Shown: positions 1-6,298 of the stretch, piece after piece
Position numbering within the stretch: position 1 is the first letter of the stretch
Layout: every line of letters starts with the position of its first letter
Assembly: GCA_015655165.1 (NCBI GenBank)
Contig: JAATFN010000185.1
Span: forward strand, 1-7,848
Length of the DNA: 7,848 bases
Direction of reading: 5' to 3'
From: Betaproteobacteria bacterium
GTDB lineage: Bacteria; Pseudomonadota; Gammaproteobacteria; Burkholderiales; Burkholderiaceae_D
Position numbers and translations under genes: made by a program
Notes under the pieces: model-generated
Databases searched by the model: none
Told to the model about the DNA's origin: nothing
The model's input: the letters and a program-made list of their open reading frames with translations, nothing else

Positions 1-595
1 AGCAATGGTGCATGATGTTATCCAGCAAAAACAAGGCGATGCTATCCAATTTGCAAGTGATGAGCAATTACGTTTATCAAGTTTTGAAACACTCGCAAAA
101 TTAAAAGGCGTTGTATCGCCGAATGGTACAGTGACTGCGGGTAACGCATCAAGTATTAACGATGGTGCTTGTGCATTGCTTTTGGCAAATAGCCAGGCAG
201 CAAAACAATATGGATTAACTCCCAAAGCGCGTATTGTCGGGATGGCCGCAGCAGGGGTGGCACCAAGAGTGATGGGAATTGGACCGGTTCCTGCGACACA
301 AAAACTATTGGCCAATTTGGGTATGACGATTGACCAGATGGATGTGATTGAATTAAATGAAGCATTTGCTGCGCAAGGGCTGGCAGTTTTACGATTATTA
401 GGATTAAAGGACAATGACGTACGTGTTAATCCGAATGGTGGTGCGATAGCTTTAGGCCATCCACTAGGAATGAGTGGCGCCAGATTGGTGACAACAGCAA
501 TGTACCAGTTGCACAGAACCGGTGGTCGCTATGCATTATGTACGATGTGTATCGGCGTAGGACAAGGCATTGCACTGGTGATTGAACGGGTCTGA
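1..595 (+). CDS. pcaF: Beta-ketoadipyl-CoA thiolase (PcaF type), 3' part only
   Basis: This is the C-terminal half of a thiolase that likely cleaves 3-oxoadipyl-CoA with CoA to succinyl-CoA and acetyl-CoA, the last step of the beta-ketoadipate pathway in the cytoplasm. The frame is open to the left edge, so the true start lies outside. The ATG at 5 is internal, and about 197 of the roughly 400 residues usual for the family are visible. Counting from that Met, the thiolase motifs are NEAFAAQ (118-124), GHPLG (151-155) with catalytic His152, and CIGVG (182-186) with catalytic Cys182. The acyl-accepting N-terminal Cys is off the window. The stretch around AKLKGVV and GTVTAGNAS, and the end [18 protein letters not shown], match my recollection of PcaF and PaaJ proteins closely. 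The gene ends in tandem stops (TGA TAG). The aromatic neighbours favour PcaF over a phenylacetate-pathway PaaJ or a general acetyl-CoA acetyltransferase. Confidence 0.9.
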   Translation, partial: AMVHDVIQQKQGDAIQFASDEQLRLSSFETLAKLKGVVSPNGTVTAGNASSINDGACALLLANSQAAKQYGLTPKARIVGMAAAGVAPRVMGIGPVPATQKLLANLGMTIDQMDVIELNEAFAAQGLAVLRLLGLKDNDVRVNPNGGAIALGHPLGMSGARLVTTAMYQLHRTGGRYALCTMCIGVGQGIALVIERV

Positions 596-657
596 TAGCA
601 GTCATAGAACAAAGCATTAGATCAGCGGCAAGTAAGACAAAGGAGAGAGACAGCATC

Positions 658-735
658 ATGCAAAAACAATATAAATGCGATGCAACCCAAATGCTATCGT
701 TACAAGTAACAGGCACAGGGAAAAATTATGTTTAG
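658..735 (+). CDS. Possible 25-codon leader ORF overlapping the livH start
   Basis: A short ORF starts at an ATG at 658 behind a purine-rich Shine-Dalgarno stretch (AAGGAGAGAGA, 640-650; the AAGGAG core lies 12 nt upstream, the later GAGAGA closer). It ends with TAG at 733-735, so it overlaps the first 8 bases of the permease gene in another frame. The peptide (begins MQKQYKCDATQML, ends GTGKNYV) has no motif or membrane segment that I recognise. Its ribosome binding site looks stronger than that of livH, so ribosomes ending here could re-initiate at the livH ATG at 728 (translational coupling; inference). It could also be a chance ORF in a leader RNA. It shows no attenuator-like run of one amino acid. 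Confidence 0.3.
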   Translation: MQKQYKCDATQMLSLQVTGTGKNYV

Positions 736-1594
736 TAATCTGGCCGGGGTGCTTTTTGATGGTATTGCCTATGGGAGTTTGTTATTTTTGATCAGTGTCG
801 GCTTATCAGTCACATTGGGCATGATGAATTTTATCAATCTGGCACATGGCGCTTTCGCCATGCTTGGTGGTTATATTTGTGTGATTGCATTAAACAGTTG
901 GGGACTTCCGTTTCTGGTTTCTCTCCCGATCGCATTTATAGCCGGCATGGTGGTAGGTATTGTATTGGAGCGACTACTATATCGCCGCTTATACAAAGCA
1001 AGCCATCTCGATCAGGTACTCTTCTCGATTGGCTTAACATTCATGGCAGTTGCTAGTGCAACTTACATCTGGGGACCAACACAGCAACCAGTGAATTTAC
1101 CTGACTGGTTACGCGGTCAGATTTCATTGTTCGGACTGGATGTGGGAGCCTACCGCGTGTTTCTAATTGGTGTGGTAGTTCTCATTACCTTAGCTTTGGG
1201 ATTGTTAATTGAACGTACACGTTTTGGTGCGCAAATCCGTGCATCGGTCGATAACCAGACTGCGGCAGCTGGTATGGGTATTAATGTCAGTCGTGTATTT
1301 AGTTTGACGTTTGCATTGGGATCCGGACTTGCTGCTCTGGGAGGTGGTTTGGGTATTGATGTACTGGGATTGGACCCGACATTTCCGATCAAATATATGG
1401 TGTATTTCCTGCTCGTGGTAGCAGTTGGTGGTGCCGGTACCATCAAGGGCCCCTTGATTGCCGCAATTTTGTTGGGTATTTGTGATGTTGCAGGTAAATA
1501 CTATGTGCCGGAGATTGGTGCATTCGTTATTTATGGCTTGATGGTGTTGTTGCTGATCTTGTTCCCGATGGGGCTTGTGCGGAGGAAAGCATGA
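728..1594 (+). CDS. livH: ABC transporter permease, LivH family (probable aromatic-acid importer)
   Basis: This is an inner-membrane permease of the branched-chain-amino-acid (HAAT) ABC importer family, 288 residues, the usual length. Evidence is the hydrophobic multi-span pattern together with LivH landmarks: INLAHGAFAMLGGY (36-49) after the first spans, the cytoplasmic coupling loop IRASVDNQTAAAGMGIN (170-186), which meets the ATPase, and VAVGGAGTIKGPL (231-243). A short basic tail (VRRKA) ends the protein. ATG 728 is chosen because it opens directly into the first membrane segment; its only ribosome binding site is a modest AGGG at 717-720. The 3' end overlaps livM by ATGA. The name denotes family only. 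The position beside vanAB and pca genes suggests an aromatic acid rather than leucine as substrate (inference). Confidence 0.9.
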   Translation: MFSNLAGVLFDGIAYGSLLFLISVGLSVTLGMMNFINLAHGAFAMLGGYICVIALNSWGLPFLVSLPIAFIAGMVVGIVLERLLYRRLYKASHLDQVLFSIGLTFMAVASATYIWGPTQQPVNLPDWLRGQISLFGLDVGAYRVFLIGVVVLITLALGLLIERTRFGAQIRASVDNQTAAAGMGINVSRVFSLTFALGSGLAALGGGLGIDVLGLDPTFPIKYMVYFLLVVAVGGAGTIKGPLIAAILLGICDVAGKYYVPEIGAFVIYGLMVLLLILFPMGLVRRKA

Positions 1595-2643
1595 GATCGA
1601 TCACACCAAACATAAAGTCACCTGCTACTACGCCATCACAACGAAAGGGTGTCGCCATGGCCCCAGCCCTACATCTGCCGAATGATCGATGGAAGCCATC
1701 GGAAATTCTGTTCTGGTTACTGCCTGTCCTTAGCTATTTTTTGTTTCCTGGTTATCTGGTATTGATTAGCCAGATCATGATTGTCGGTTTATTTGCAGTG
1801 TCGCTGGATCTGATTTTAGGTTATGGAGGCATCGTTTCATTAGGGCATGCCGCTTTTTTTGGTTTGGGTGCTTATACCGCAGGTCTATTATCCGTCCATG
1901 GATGGGGAGAACCAATTAGTGGTTTGTTCATTGCCGCAATTGTTGCAGGATTATTTGGTTATATCACGAGTTTTCTGGTTGTTCGCGGTAATGATCTGGC
2001 TCGCTTGATGGTGACACTTGGGATTGGCCTGATGCTGTTCGAAGCTGCCAATAAAGCAGCATTTATTACCGGTGGTGTCGATGGTTTGTCTGGCATGATG
2101 ATGTGGAATATTTTCGGGAAATTCGAATTCGACCTCTATGGAAAGACTGCCTACATTTACAGTTTTTTCGTTCTCTTCATTATCTTTGTCGTGCTACGTC
2201 GACTGGTGAATTCGACATTCGGATTGGGTTTGGTCGGCATTCGTGAAGGTGGTAACCGTATGCCGGCAATCGGTGCCGATATCAACCGTCGCTTAACCGT
2301 CATCTTTACAGTCAGTGCTGCAGTAGCCGGTGTTGCCGGTGCCTTGCTGGCACAAACGACACAGTTTGTTGGTCTGGATGCATTAGGTTTTAACCGGTCT
2401 GCCGAACTACTGATTATCCTCGTACTGGGTGGTACAGGACGTTTATATGGTGGCCTAATTGGTGCACTTGTTTTTATGCTGGCACAAGACTATATCGCAT
2501 CGATCAATCCTGCTTACTGGCAGTTCTGGATCGGTTTGTTGCTGCTTGTGATTGTCATGTTCGGACGTGGCGGCATTCTTGGTGGTTTAGCAAGATTAAA
2601 ACACCGGTTCCTTTTTCGTCCTGCTGCGAAGGAGGACAACTAA
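1591..2643 (+). CDS. livM: ABC transporter permease, LivM family (probable aromatic-acid importer)
   Basis: This is the second membrane subunit, expected to pair with the LivH-like protein to form the translocation path. It has 350 residues with many hydrophobic spans. LivM landmarks are GYGGIVSLGHAAFFGLGAYT (77-96), the ATPase-contact loop GIREGGNRMPAIGAD (216-230), and LGGTGRLYGGLIGAL (279-293). The first 36 or so residues are polar and form a cytoplasmic extension. The start at 1591 is favoured because it overlaps the livH stop (ATGA) and has GGAGGA at 1581-1586. A shorter start at 1657 (residue 23, MAPAL) with a weak AAAGGG upstream would remove most of the polar extension and cannot be excluded. 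The gene ends in TAATG, sharing one base with the next start. Substrate assignment is by context only. Confidence 0.9.
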   Translation: MRSITPNIKSPATTPSQRKGVAMAPALHLPNDRWKPSEILFWLLPVLSYFLFPGYLVLISQIMIVGLFAVSLDLILGYGGIVSLGHAAFFGLGAYTAGLLSVHGWGEPISGLFIAAIVAGLFGYITSFLVVRGNDLARLMVTLGIGLMLFEAANKAAFITGGVDGLSGMMMWNIFGKFEFDLYGKTAYIYSFFVLFIIFVVLRRLVNSTFGLGLVGIREGGNRMPAIGADINRRLTVIFTVSAAVAGVAGALLAQTTQFVGLDALGFNRSAELLIILVLGGTGRLYGGLIGALVFMLAQDYIASINPAYWQFWIGLLLLVIVMFGRGGILGGLARLKHRFLFRPAAKEDN

Positions 2644-3407
2644 TGCACTCGCAAACAAATACAACATTGCGTACAGAAGGTCTCTCCAAACAATGGGGGG
2701 CGTTTAAAGCTAATAGTGATGTCTCGCTGACATTTACACCAGGTTCGCGTCATGCATTAATCGGCCCTAACGGTGCTGGTAAAACAACATTTATCAATTT
2801 ATTGACCGGTGCATTTTCTCCGACATCCGGTAAGGTATTTTTCGGTGATGAAGATATTACCGGACTGGCACAGCATCAGCGTGTTAAACGCGGTATGACA
2901 CGTACATTCCAGATCAATACCCTGTTCTCGGAATTAACGGTATTGGAGTCTGTGATTCTAGCGATTTCAGAACGTTGTGGCATGCATTTTGTCTGGTACA
3001 AAACGGTTGCCAATCAGAAAAATGTGATTGATGAGGCGATGGCATTACTGGCAACATTAAAACTGGACAATGAAGTCAACAGTATCACGCGCAATTTACC
3101 TTATGGTAAGCAGCGTTTGATGGAAATCGCACTGGCGCTGGCAACGAAACCAAAAATCTTGTTGTTGGATGAACCTGCCGCTGGAATTCCATCTGCGGAA
3201 AGTCAGGAATTATTCGAAGTCATTTCACAATTGCCGCGTGATGTGACCGTTGTATTTATCGAGCATGATATGGGACTCGTATTTCGTTTTGCAGAGCGCA
3301 TTACCGTATTGGTGGGCGGCAAAGTTCTGACAGAAGGTACACCTGAAGAAGTATCAGCGGACCCGCGTGTGAAAGAAGTATATTTGGGGGAGGCTGAACA
3401 TGCGTGA
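2643..3407 (+). CDS. livG: ABC transporter ATP-binding protein, LivG family
   Basis: This is one of two cytoplasmic ATPases that would power the importer. It has 254 residues, normal for LivG. Visible in order are Walker A GPNGAGKTT (41-49), the Q-loop at FQ (Q90), a signature at 152-156 reading LPYGK instead of the canonical LSGGQ, Walker B ILLLDE (172-177), and the H-loop His208 in FIEHDMG. The C-terminal EGTPEEV and VKEVYLGE segment is typical of LivG. The degenerate signature is a normal trait of LivG-type subunits, which often read LSYGQ, so the protein is probably active. The start follows AAGGAGG (2629-2635) and shares a base with the livM stop. The gene overlaps livF by 8 bases. Confidence 0.92.
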   Translation: MHSQTNTTLRTEGLSKQWGAFKANSDVSLTFTPGSRHALIGPNGAGKTTFINLLTGAFSPTSGKVFFGDEDITGLAQHQRVKRGMTRTFQINTLFSELTVLESVILAISERCGMHFVWYKTVANQKNVIDEAMALLATLKLDNEVNSITRNLPYGKQRLMEIALALATKPKILLLDEPAAGIPSAESQELFEVISQLPRDVTVVFIEHDMGLVFRFAERITVLVGGKVLTEGTPEEVSADPRVKEVYLGEAEHA

Positions 3408-4101
3408 GCTATTGGTACTGGAGAATGTAACTGCCGGATATGGCAATTCGATTGTTCTGGAAGATATCGGGTTTGTGATGAACGAAGGGGAAAGCATCGC
3501 TCTTCTGGGACGTAATGGTGTCGGTAAAACCAGTCTGCTCGTCACCTTGATGGGCTTGACACGTCTGCATCAGGGCCATATCCATTGGGATGGCAAGGCT
3601 ATCGCGCATGTTCCAACATTCAAACGCGCGCATGCTGGTCTGGGTTGGGTACCGCAAGAACGTTACATGTTCCCGTCCTTGACAGTGGAAGAACATTTGA
3701 CAGTGGTCGCCCGTCCGGGGGAATGGAGTTTGCACAAGATCTATGATGTGTTTCCACGTTTATTGGAACGCAAGAACAATATGGGTAACCAATTGTCTGG
3801 TGGGGAGCAGCAAATGTTGGCCATTGCCCGGGCATTGATGATCAATCCAAGGATTCTATTACTGGATGAACCAATGGAAGGTCTGGCGCCGATTATTGTA
3901 CAAGACTTGATGCGTGTGTTGCGTACGTTAATTAAAGACAAAGGCATGTCGGTTATCATCGTCGAACAACATGCACGACTGGCATTGTCATTAACCGAGC
4001 GTGCCATCGTGCTCGATCGTGGACGTATCGTACATGCATCCGATAGCGCAAGTTTGCTCGCTGACCATCATCAGCTTGATCGTTTGGTTGCCGTAGCATA
4101 A
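3400..4101 (+). CDS. livF: ABC transporter ATP-binding protein, LivF family
   Basis: This is the second cytoplasmic ATPase, 233 residues, as usual for LivF. Motifs are Walker A GRNGVGKTS (37-45), Q-loop Gln86 in WVPQER, a canonical signature LSGGE (132-136), Walker B ILLLDE (152-157), and the switch His191 in VEQHARLAL. LivG carries the degenerate signature and LivF the canonical one, consistent with a heterodimer. The start ATG lies inside the end of livG, behind a GGGGGAGG run at 3386-3393. No terminator follows the stop, and the next gene begins 82 bases later, so read-through into vanA is possible. The region sampled at 3481-3660 is clearly GC-richer (about 54% by hand count) than vanB downstream. 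Confidence 0.92.
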   Translation: MRELLVLENVTAGYGNSIVLEDIGFVMNEGESIALLGRNGVGKTSLLVTLMGLTRLHQGHIHWDGKAIAHVPTFKRAHAGLGWVPQERYMFPSLTVEEHLTVVARPGEWSLHKIYDVFPRLLERKNNMGNQLSGGEQQMLAIARALMINPRILLLDEPMEGLAPIIVQDLMRVLRTLIKDKGMSVIIVEQHARLALSLTERAIVLDRGRIVHASDSASLLADHHQLDRLVAVA

Positions 4102-4183
4102 ATAATATAAAGGAATAAATGCATTTTTATAGCAGATAATTCCGAGATAACAATTCAAAGAACAACCTGAGGAGGAGATAAAT
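4102..4183 (+). promoter_or_regulatory. livF-vanA spacer with a strong vanA ribosome binding site
   Basis: This 82-bp spacer has no convincing sigma-70 promoter and no terminator hairpin. It carries a very good Shine-Dalgarno sequence (GAGGAGGAG, 4169-4177) just before the vanA ATG. A perfect 10-base palindrome AAATGCATTT lies at 4117-4126 and could be an operator core, but such AT-rich palindromes are common by chance. The same place holds an AAAGGA-preceded ATG (4119) that opens only a 6-codon ORF ending at 4139; I do not call it a gene. Confidence 0.45.
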
Positions 4184-5221
4184 ATGTACCCTAAAAATAC
4201 TTGGTATGTTGCTTGTACACCAGATGAAATTGACGGCAAACCATTAGGTCGTACAATTTGTGGTGAAAAAATCGTCTTTTATCGTGGTCCGGATAATAAG
4301 GTTGCTGCTGTCGAAGACTTTTGCCCGCATCGCGGCGCACCTTTGTCATTGGGATTTTTACGTGACGGTGCTTTGGTGTGTGGCTATCATGGACTGGAGA
4401 TGGGCTGTGACGGCAAAGTTATTAGTATGCCCGGTCAGCGCGTACGCGGATTTCCGTGTATCCGGAGTTATGCTGTTGAAGAGCGTTATGGTTTTATCTG
4501 GATTTGGCCAGGGGAAGCAGCTGAGGCAGACCCCGCACTGATTCACCATCTCGAATGGGCAGATCATCCTGAATGGGCCTATGGAGGTGGTCTCTACCAT
4601 ATCAATTGCGAATATCGCCTGATGATCGATAATCTGATGGATCTCACGCATGAGACATATGTTCATGCATCAAGTATCGGTCAGAAAGAAATCGATGAAG
4701 CACCTGTGACCACAAAAATAGATGGTGAGGTAGTTGTTACCAGTCGCTTTATGGAAGCTATTATCGCTCCGCCATTTTGGCGTGCTGCATTACGTAGTAA
4801 CCATCTGCCAGATGATGTGCCAGTAGATCGTTGGCAGATTTGCCGATTTACTCCTCCGAGTCATGTGATGATTGAAGTGGGTGTGGCTATCGCAGGTAAA
4901 GGTGGTTATGACGCTGATCCACAATATAAAGCATCTAGTATTGTGGTTGATTTTATTACACCGGAAACAGAAACCAGCCATTGGTATTTCTGGGGAATGG
5001 CACGTCATTTTCAGGCAGACGATGAAGAATTGACTGCAACTATTCGGGAAGGGCAAGGAAAGATTTTTAGTGAAGATCGCTCTATGCTCGAAATGCAACA
5101 AGCCAATATTTCTCAGTATCCTGAACGTAAATTATTGATGTTAAACATTGATTCTGGCGGCGTTCAGTCTAGACGTTTATTAGAAAAATTAATCACGCAG
5201 GAAATGCAAAAAGTAGTCTGA
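4184..5221 (+). CDS. vanA: Vanillate O-demethylase oxygenase subunit (Rieske oxygenase)
   Basis: This cytoplasmic Rieske non-heme iron oxygenase is predicted to convert vanillate, O2 and reducing equivalents into protocatechuate and formaldehyde, with electrons from VanB. The 345 residues match VanA length. The N-terminal Rieske [2Fe-2S] ligands are Cys47 and His49 (CPHRG) and Cys66 and His69 (CGYHG). The catalytic iron site is DNLMDLTHETYVH (149-161), with bridging Asp153 and ligands His156 and His161. Asp298 in FSED is the likely third ligand, by analogy with dicamba monooxygenase. The opening MYPKNTWYVACTPDEI and the stretch THETYVHASSIGQKEIDEAP are, as I recall, near-identical to Pseudomonas VanA, which makes this the most secure call in the window. 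The start has a strong GAGGAGGAG upstream. It lies between the transporter genes and vanB. A related methoxybenzoate demethylase specificity is possible but less likely. Confidence 0.95.
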   Translation: MYPKNTWYVACTPDEIDGKPLGRTICGEKIVFYRGPDNKVAAVEDFCPHRGAPLSLGFLRDGALVCGYHGLEMGCDGKVISMPGQRVRGFPCIRSYAVEERYGFIWIWPGEAAEADPALIHHLEWADHPEWAYGGGLYHINCEYRLMIDNLMDLTHETYVHASSIGQKEIDEAPVTTKIDGEVVVTSRFMEAIIAPPFWRAALRSNHLPDDVPVDRWQICRFTPPSHVMIEVGVAIAGKGGYDADPQYKASSIVVDFITPETETSHWYFWGMARHFQADDEELTATIREGQGKIFSEDRSMLEMQQANISQYPERKLLMLNIDSGGVQSRRLLEKLITQEMQKVV

Positions 5222-5223
5222 TC

Positions 5224-5248
5224 ATTTGTACATGCAGTATGTGTAAAT
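5224..5248 (+). other. AT-rich hairpin in the vanA-vanB gap
   Basis: Three bases after the vanA stop, ATTTGTACAT (5224-5233) and ATGTGTAAAT (5239-5248) can pair as RNA into a 10-bp stem with two G-U wobbles and a 5-base loop (GCAGT). A T-rich stretch follows only after about 14 bases, so this is not a classical terminator. It may be an mRNA 3'-end or processing structure, or an imperfect inverted-repeat protein site (inference). The stem is AT-rich and chance is possible. Confidence 0.35.
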
Positions 5249-5292
5249 ACATCTCCTATTCTGTTGTTTTTTCTATTTAGTGATCAGAAATT

Positions 5293-6249
5293 ATGAGCCA
5301 GTACCAAGTTAAAGTCGCAAAAAAATTTCGTGAAGCTGAAGATATCGTAAGCTTTGAACTGATCAATGTTAGTGGTGAGGCCCTCCCATCTTTTACAGCT
5401 GGATCACACATTGATGTACATATTGGCAATGGATTAATTCGTCAATATTCATTATGTAATGCGCCCAATGAAACGTACCGCTATGTTATCGGTGTATTAC
5501 GTGACCCTCAGTCACGTGGCGGATCGATTGCCATGCATGACAGTATCCAGATCGGTGATGTGATAACAATTAGTGCACCTAAAAATCATTTTCCTTTGCT
5601 AGCTTCAGATAATGTACTGTTGCTGGCTGGTGGAATCGGTGTTACGCCTATTTTATGTATGGCTGAACATCTTGCCAAAGATAATGGTACGTTCGAAATG
5701 CATTATTGCTCACGTTCATCCGAAAGAACGGCTTTTAGAGACAGAATAGCTGAATCTTCTTTTGCAAAATCAATTCATTACCATTTTGATGATGGTGATG
5801 TACAACAAAAACTCGATTTAGCTAGATTATTGTCAGACACACATATAGACACCCATATTTATGTGTGTGGTCCTAGTGGCTTTATTGACTATGTTGCTAA
5901 AACTGCAAAAGACTCTGGCTGGCAAGATGCCAATATTCATATGGAGTATTTTGCAGCTGCAAAAATTGATGTATCGGGAGATGGTGTATTTGATGTCAAG
6001 CTCGCCAGTAGCGGAAAAATAATTCGGGTCGCATCAGATAAAAGTATTGTTCAGGCACTTTTCGATGCGGGTATTGACGTACAGATTTCTTGCGGGGAAG
6101 GGATATGTGGTACATGCTTAACCCGTGTTTTGGAGGGGATACCAGAACACCGCGACTTGTATCTGACAGATGAGGAAAAGGAAGCGAACGACCAATTGAC
6201 ACCTTGCTGCTCTAGGTCGAAAAGCCCAATGTTGGTGTTGGATCTGTAA
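5293..6249 (+). CDS. vanB: Vanillate O-demethylase reductase subunit
   Basis: This is an NADH-dependent flavin and iron-sulfur reductase, predicted to pass electrons to the VanA Rieske centre. It has 318 residues, normal for VanB and the phthalate-dioxygenase-reductase type. In order: a flavin-binding barrel with RQYSLCN (50-56), a nucleotide-binding domain with GGIGVTPI (113-120) and YVCGPSGFI (190-198), then a C-terminal plant-type ferredoxin with Cys267, Cys272, Cys275 and Cys305, which fits the CX4CX2CX29C pattern exactly. All cofactor residues are present, so it should be functional. ATG 5293 is the only reasonable start, since an in-frame TGA lies at 5281-5283, yet no Shine-Dalgarno sequence precedes it. 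It sits 71 bases after vanA, a wide gap for a subunit pair. Sampled stretches are AT-rich (37% GC at 5641-5880), unlike the transporter genes. Confidence 0.93.
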   Translation: MSQYQVKVAKKFREAEDIVSFELINVSGEALPSFTAGSHIDVHIGNGLIRQYSLCNAPNETYRYVIGVLRDPQSRGGSIAMHDSIQIGDVITISAPKNHFPLLASDNVLLLAGGIGVTPILCMAEHLAKDNGTFEMHYCSRSSERTAFRDRIAESSFAKSIHYHFDDGDVQQKLDLARLLSDTHIDTHIYVCGPSGFIDYVAKTAKDSGWQDANIHMEYFAAAKIDVSGDGVFDVKLASSGKIIRVASDKSIVQALFDAGIDVQISCGEGICGTCLTRVLEGIPEHRDLYLTDEEKEANDQLTPCCSRSKSPMLVLDL

Positions 6250-6298
6250 GTATGCGCAGAGAGCCTACAGGCTATTTAATAACTAAAAAAGAGAGACA

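Noticed and set aside
426..716. Minus-strand ORF of 96 codons across the pcaF end and the spacer
   Set aside because: It lies mostly antisense to the conserved thiolase C-terminus, and the protein shows no recognisable family pattern.
700..728. Promoter-like TTACAA with an AAATTA hexamer 17 bases later, before livH
   Set aside because: Both hexamers are poor sigma-70 matches, and any transcript would begin inside livH, beyond its start codon.
2643..3407. LivG signature LPYGK as evidence of a dead ATPase
   Set aside because: LivG-type subunits commonly lack the canonical LSGGQ, and Walker A, Walker B, Q-loop and H-loop are all intact.
3409..3735. Minus-strand ORF of 108 codons inside livF
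   Set aside because: Fully antisense to a well-supported ATPase; its composition looks like a reverse-strand shadow.
4260..4541. Plus-strand ORF of 93 codons inside vanA in another frame
   Set aside because: It sits within the conserved Rieske domain of vanA and has no independent ribosome binding site or family signal.
6262..6273. Short hairpin AGCC-TACA-GGCT between vanB and the binding-protein gene
   Set aside because: The stem has only four pairs and no T run follows, so it cannot be supported as a terminator.
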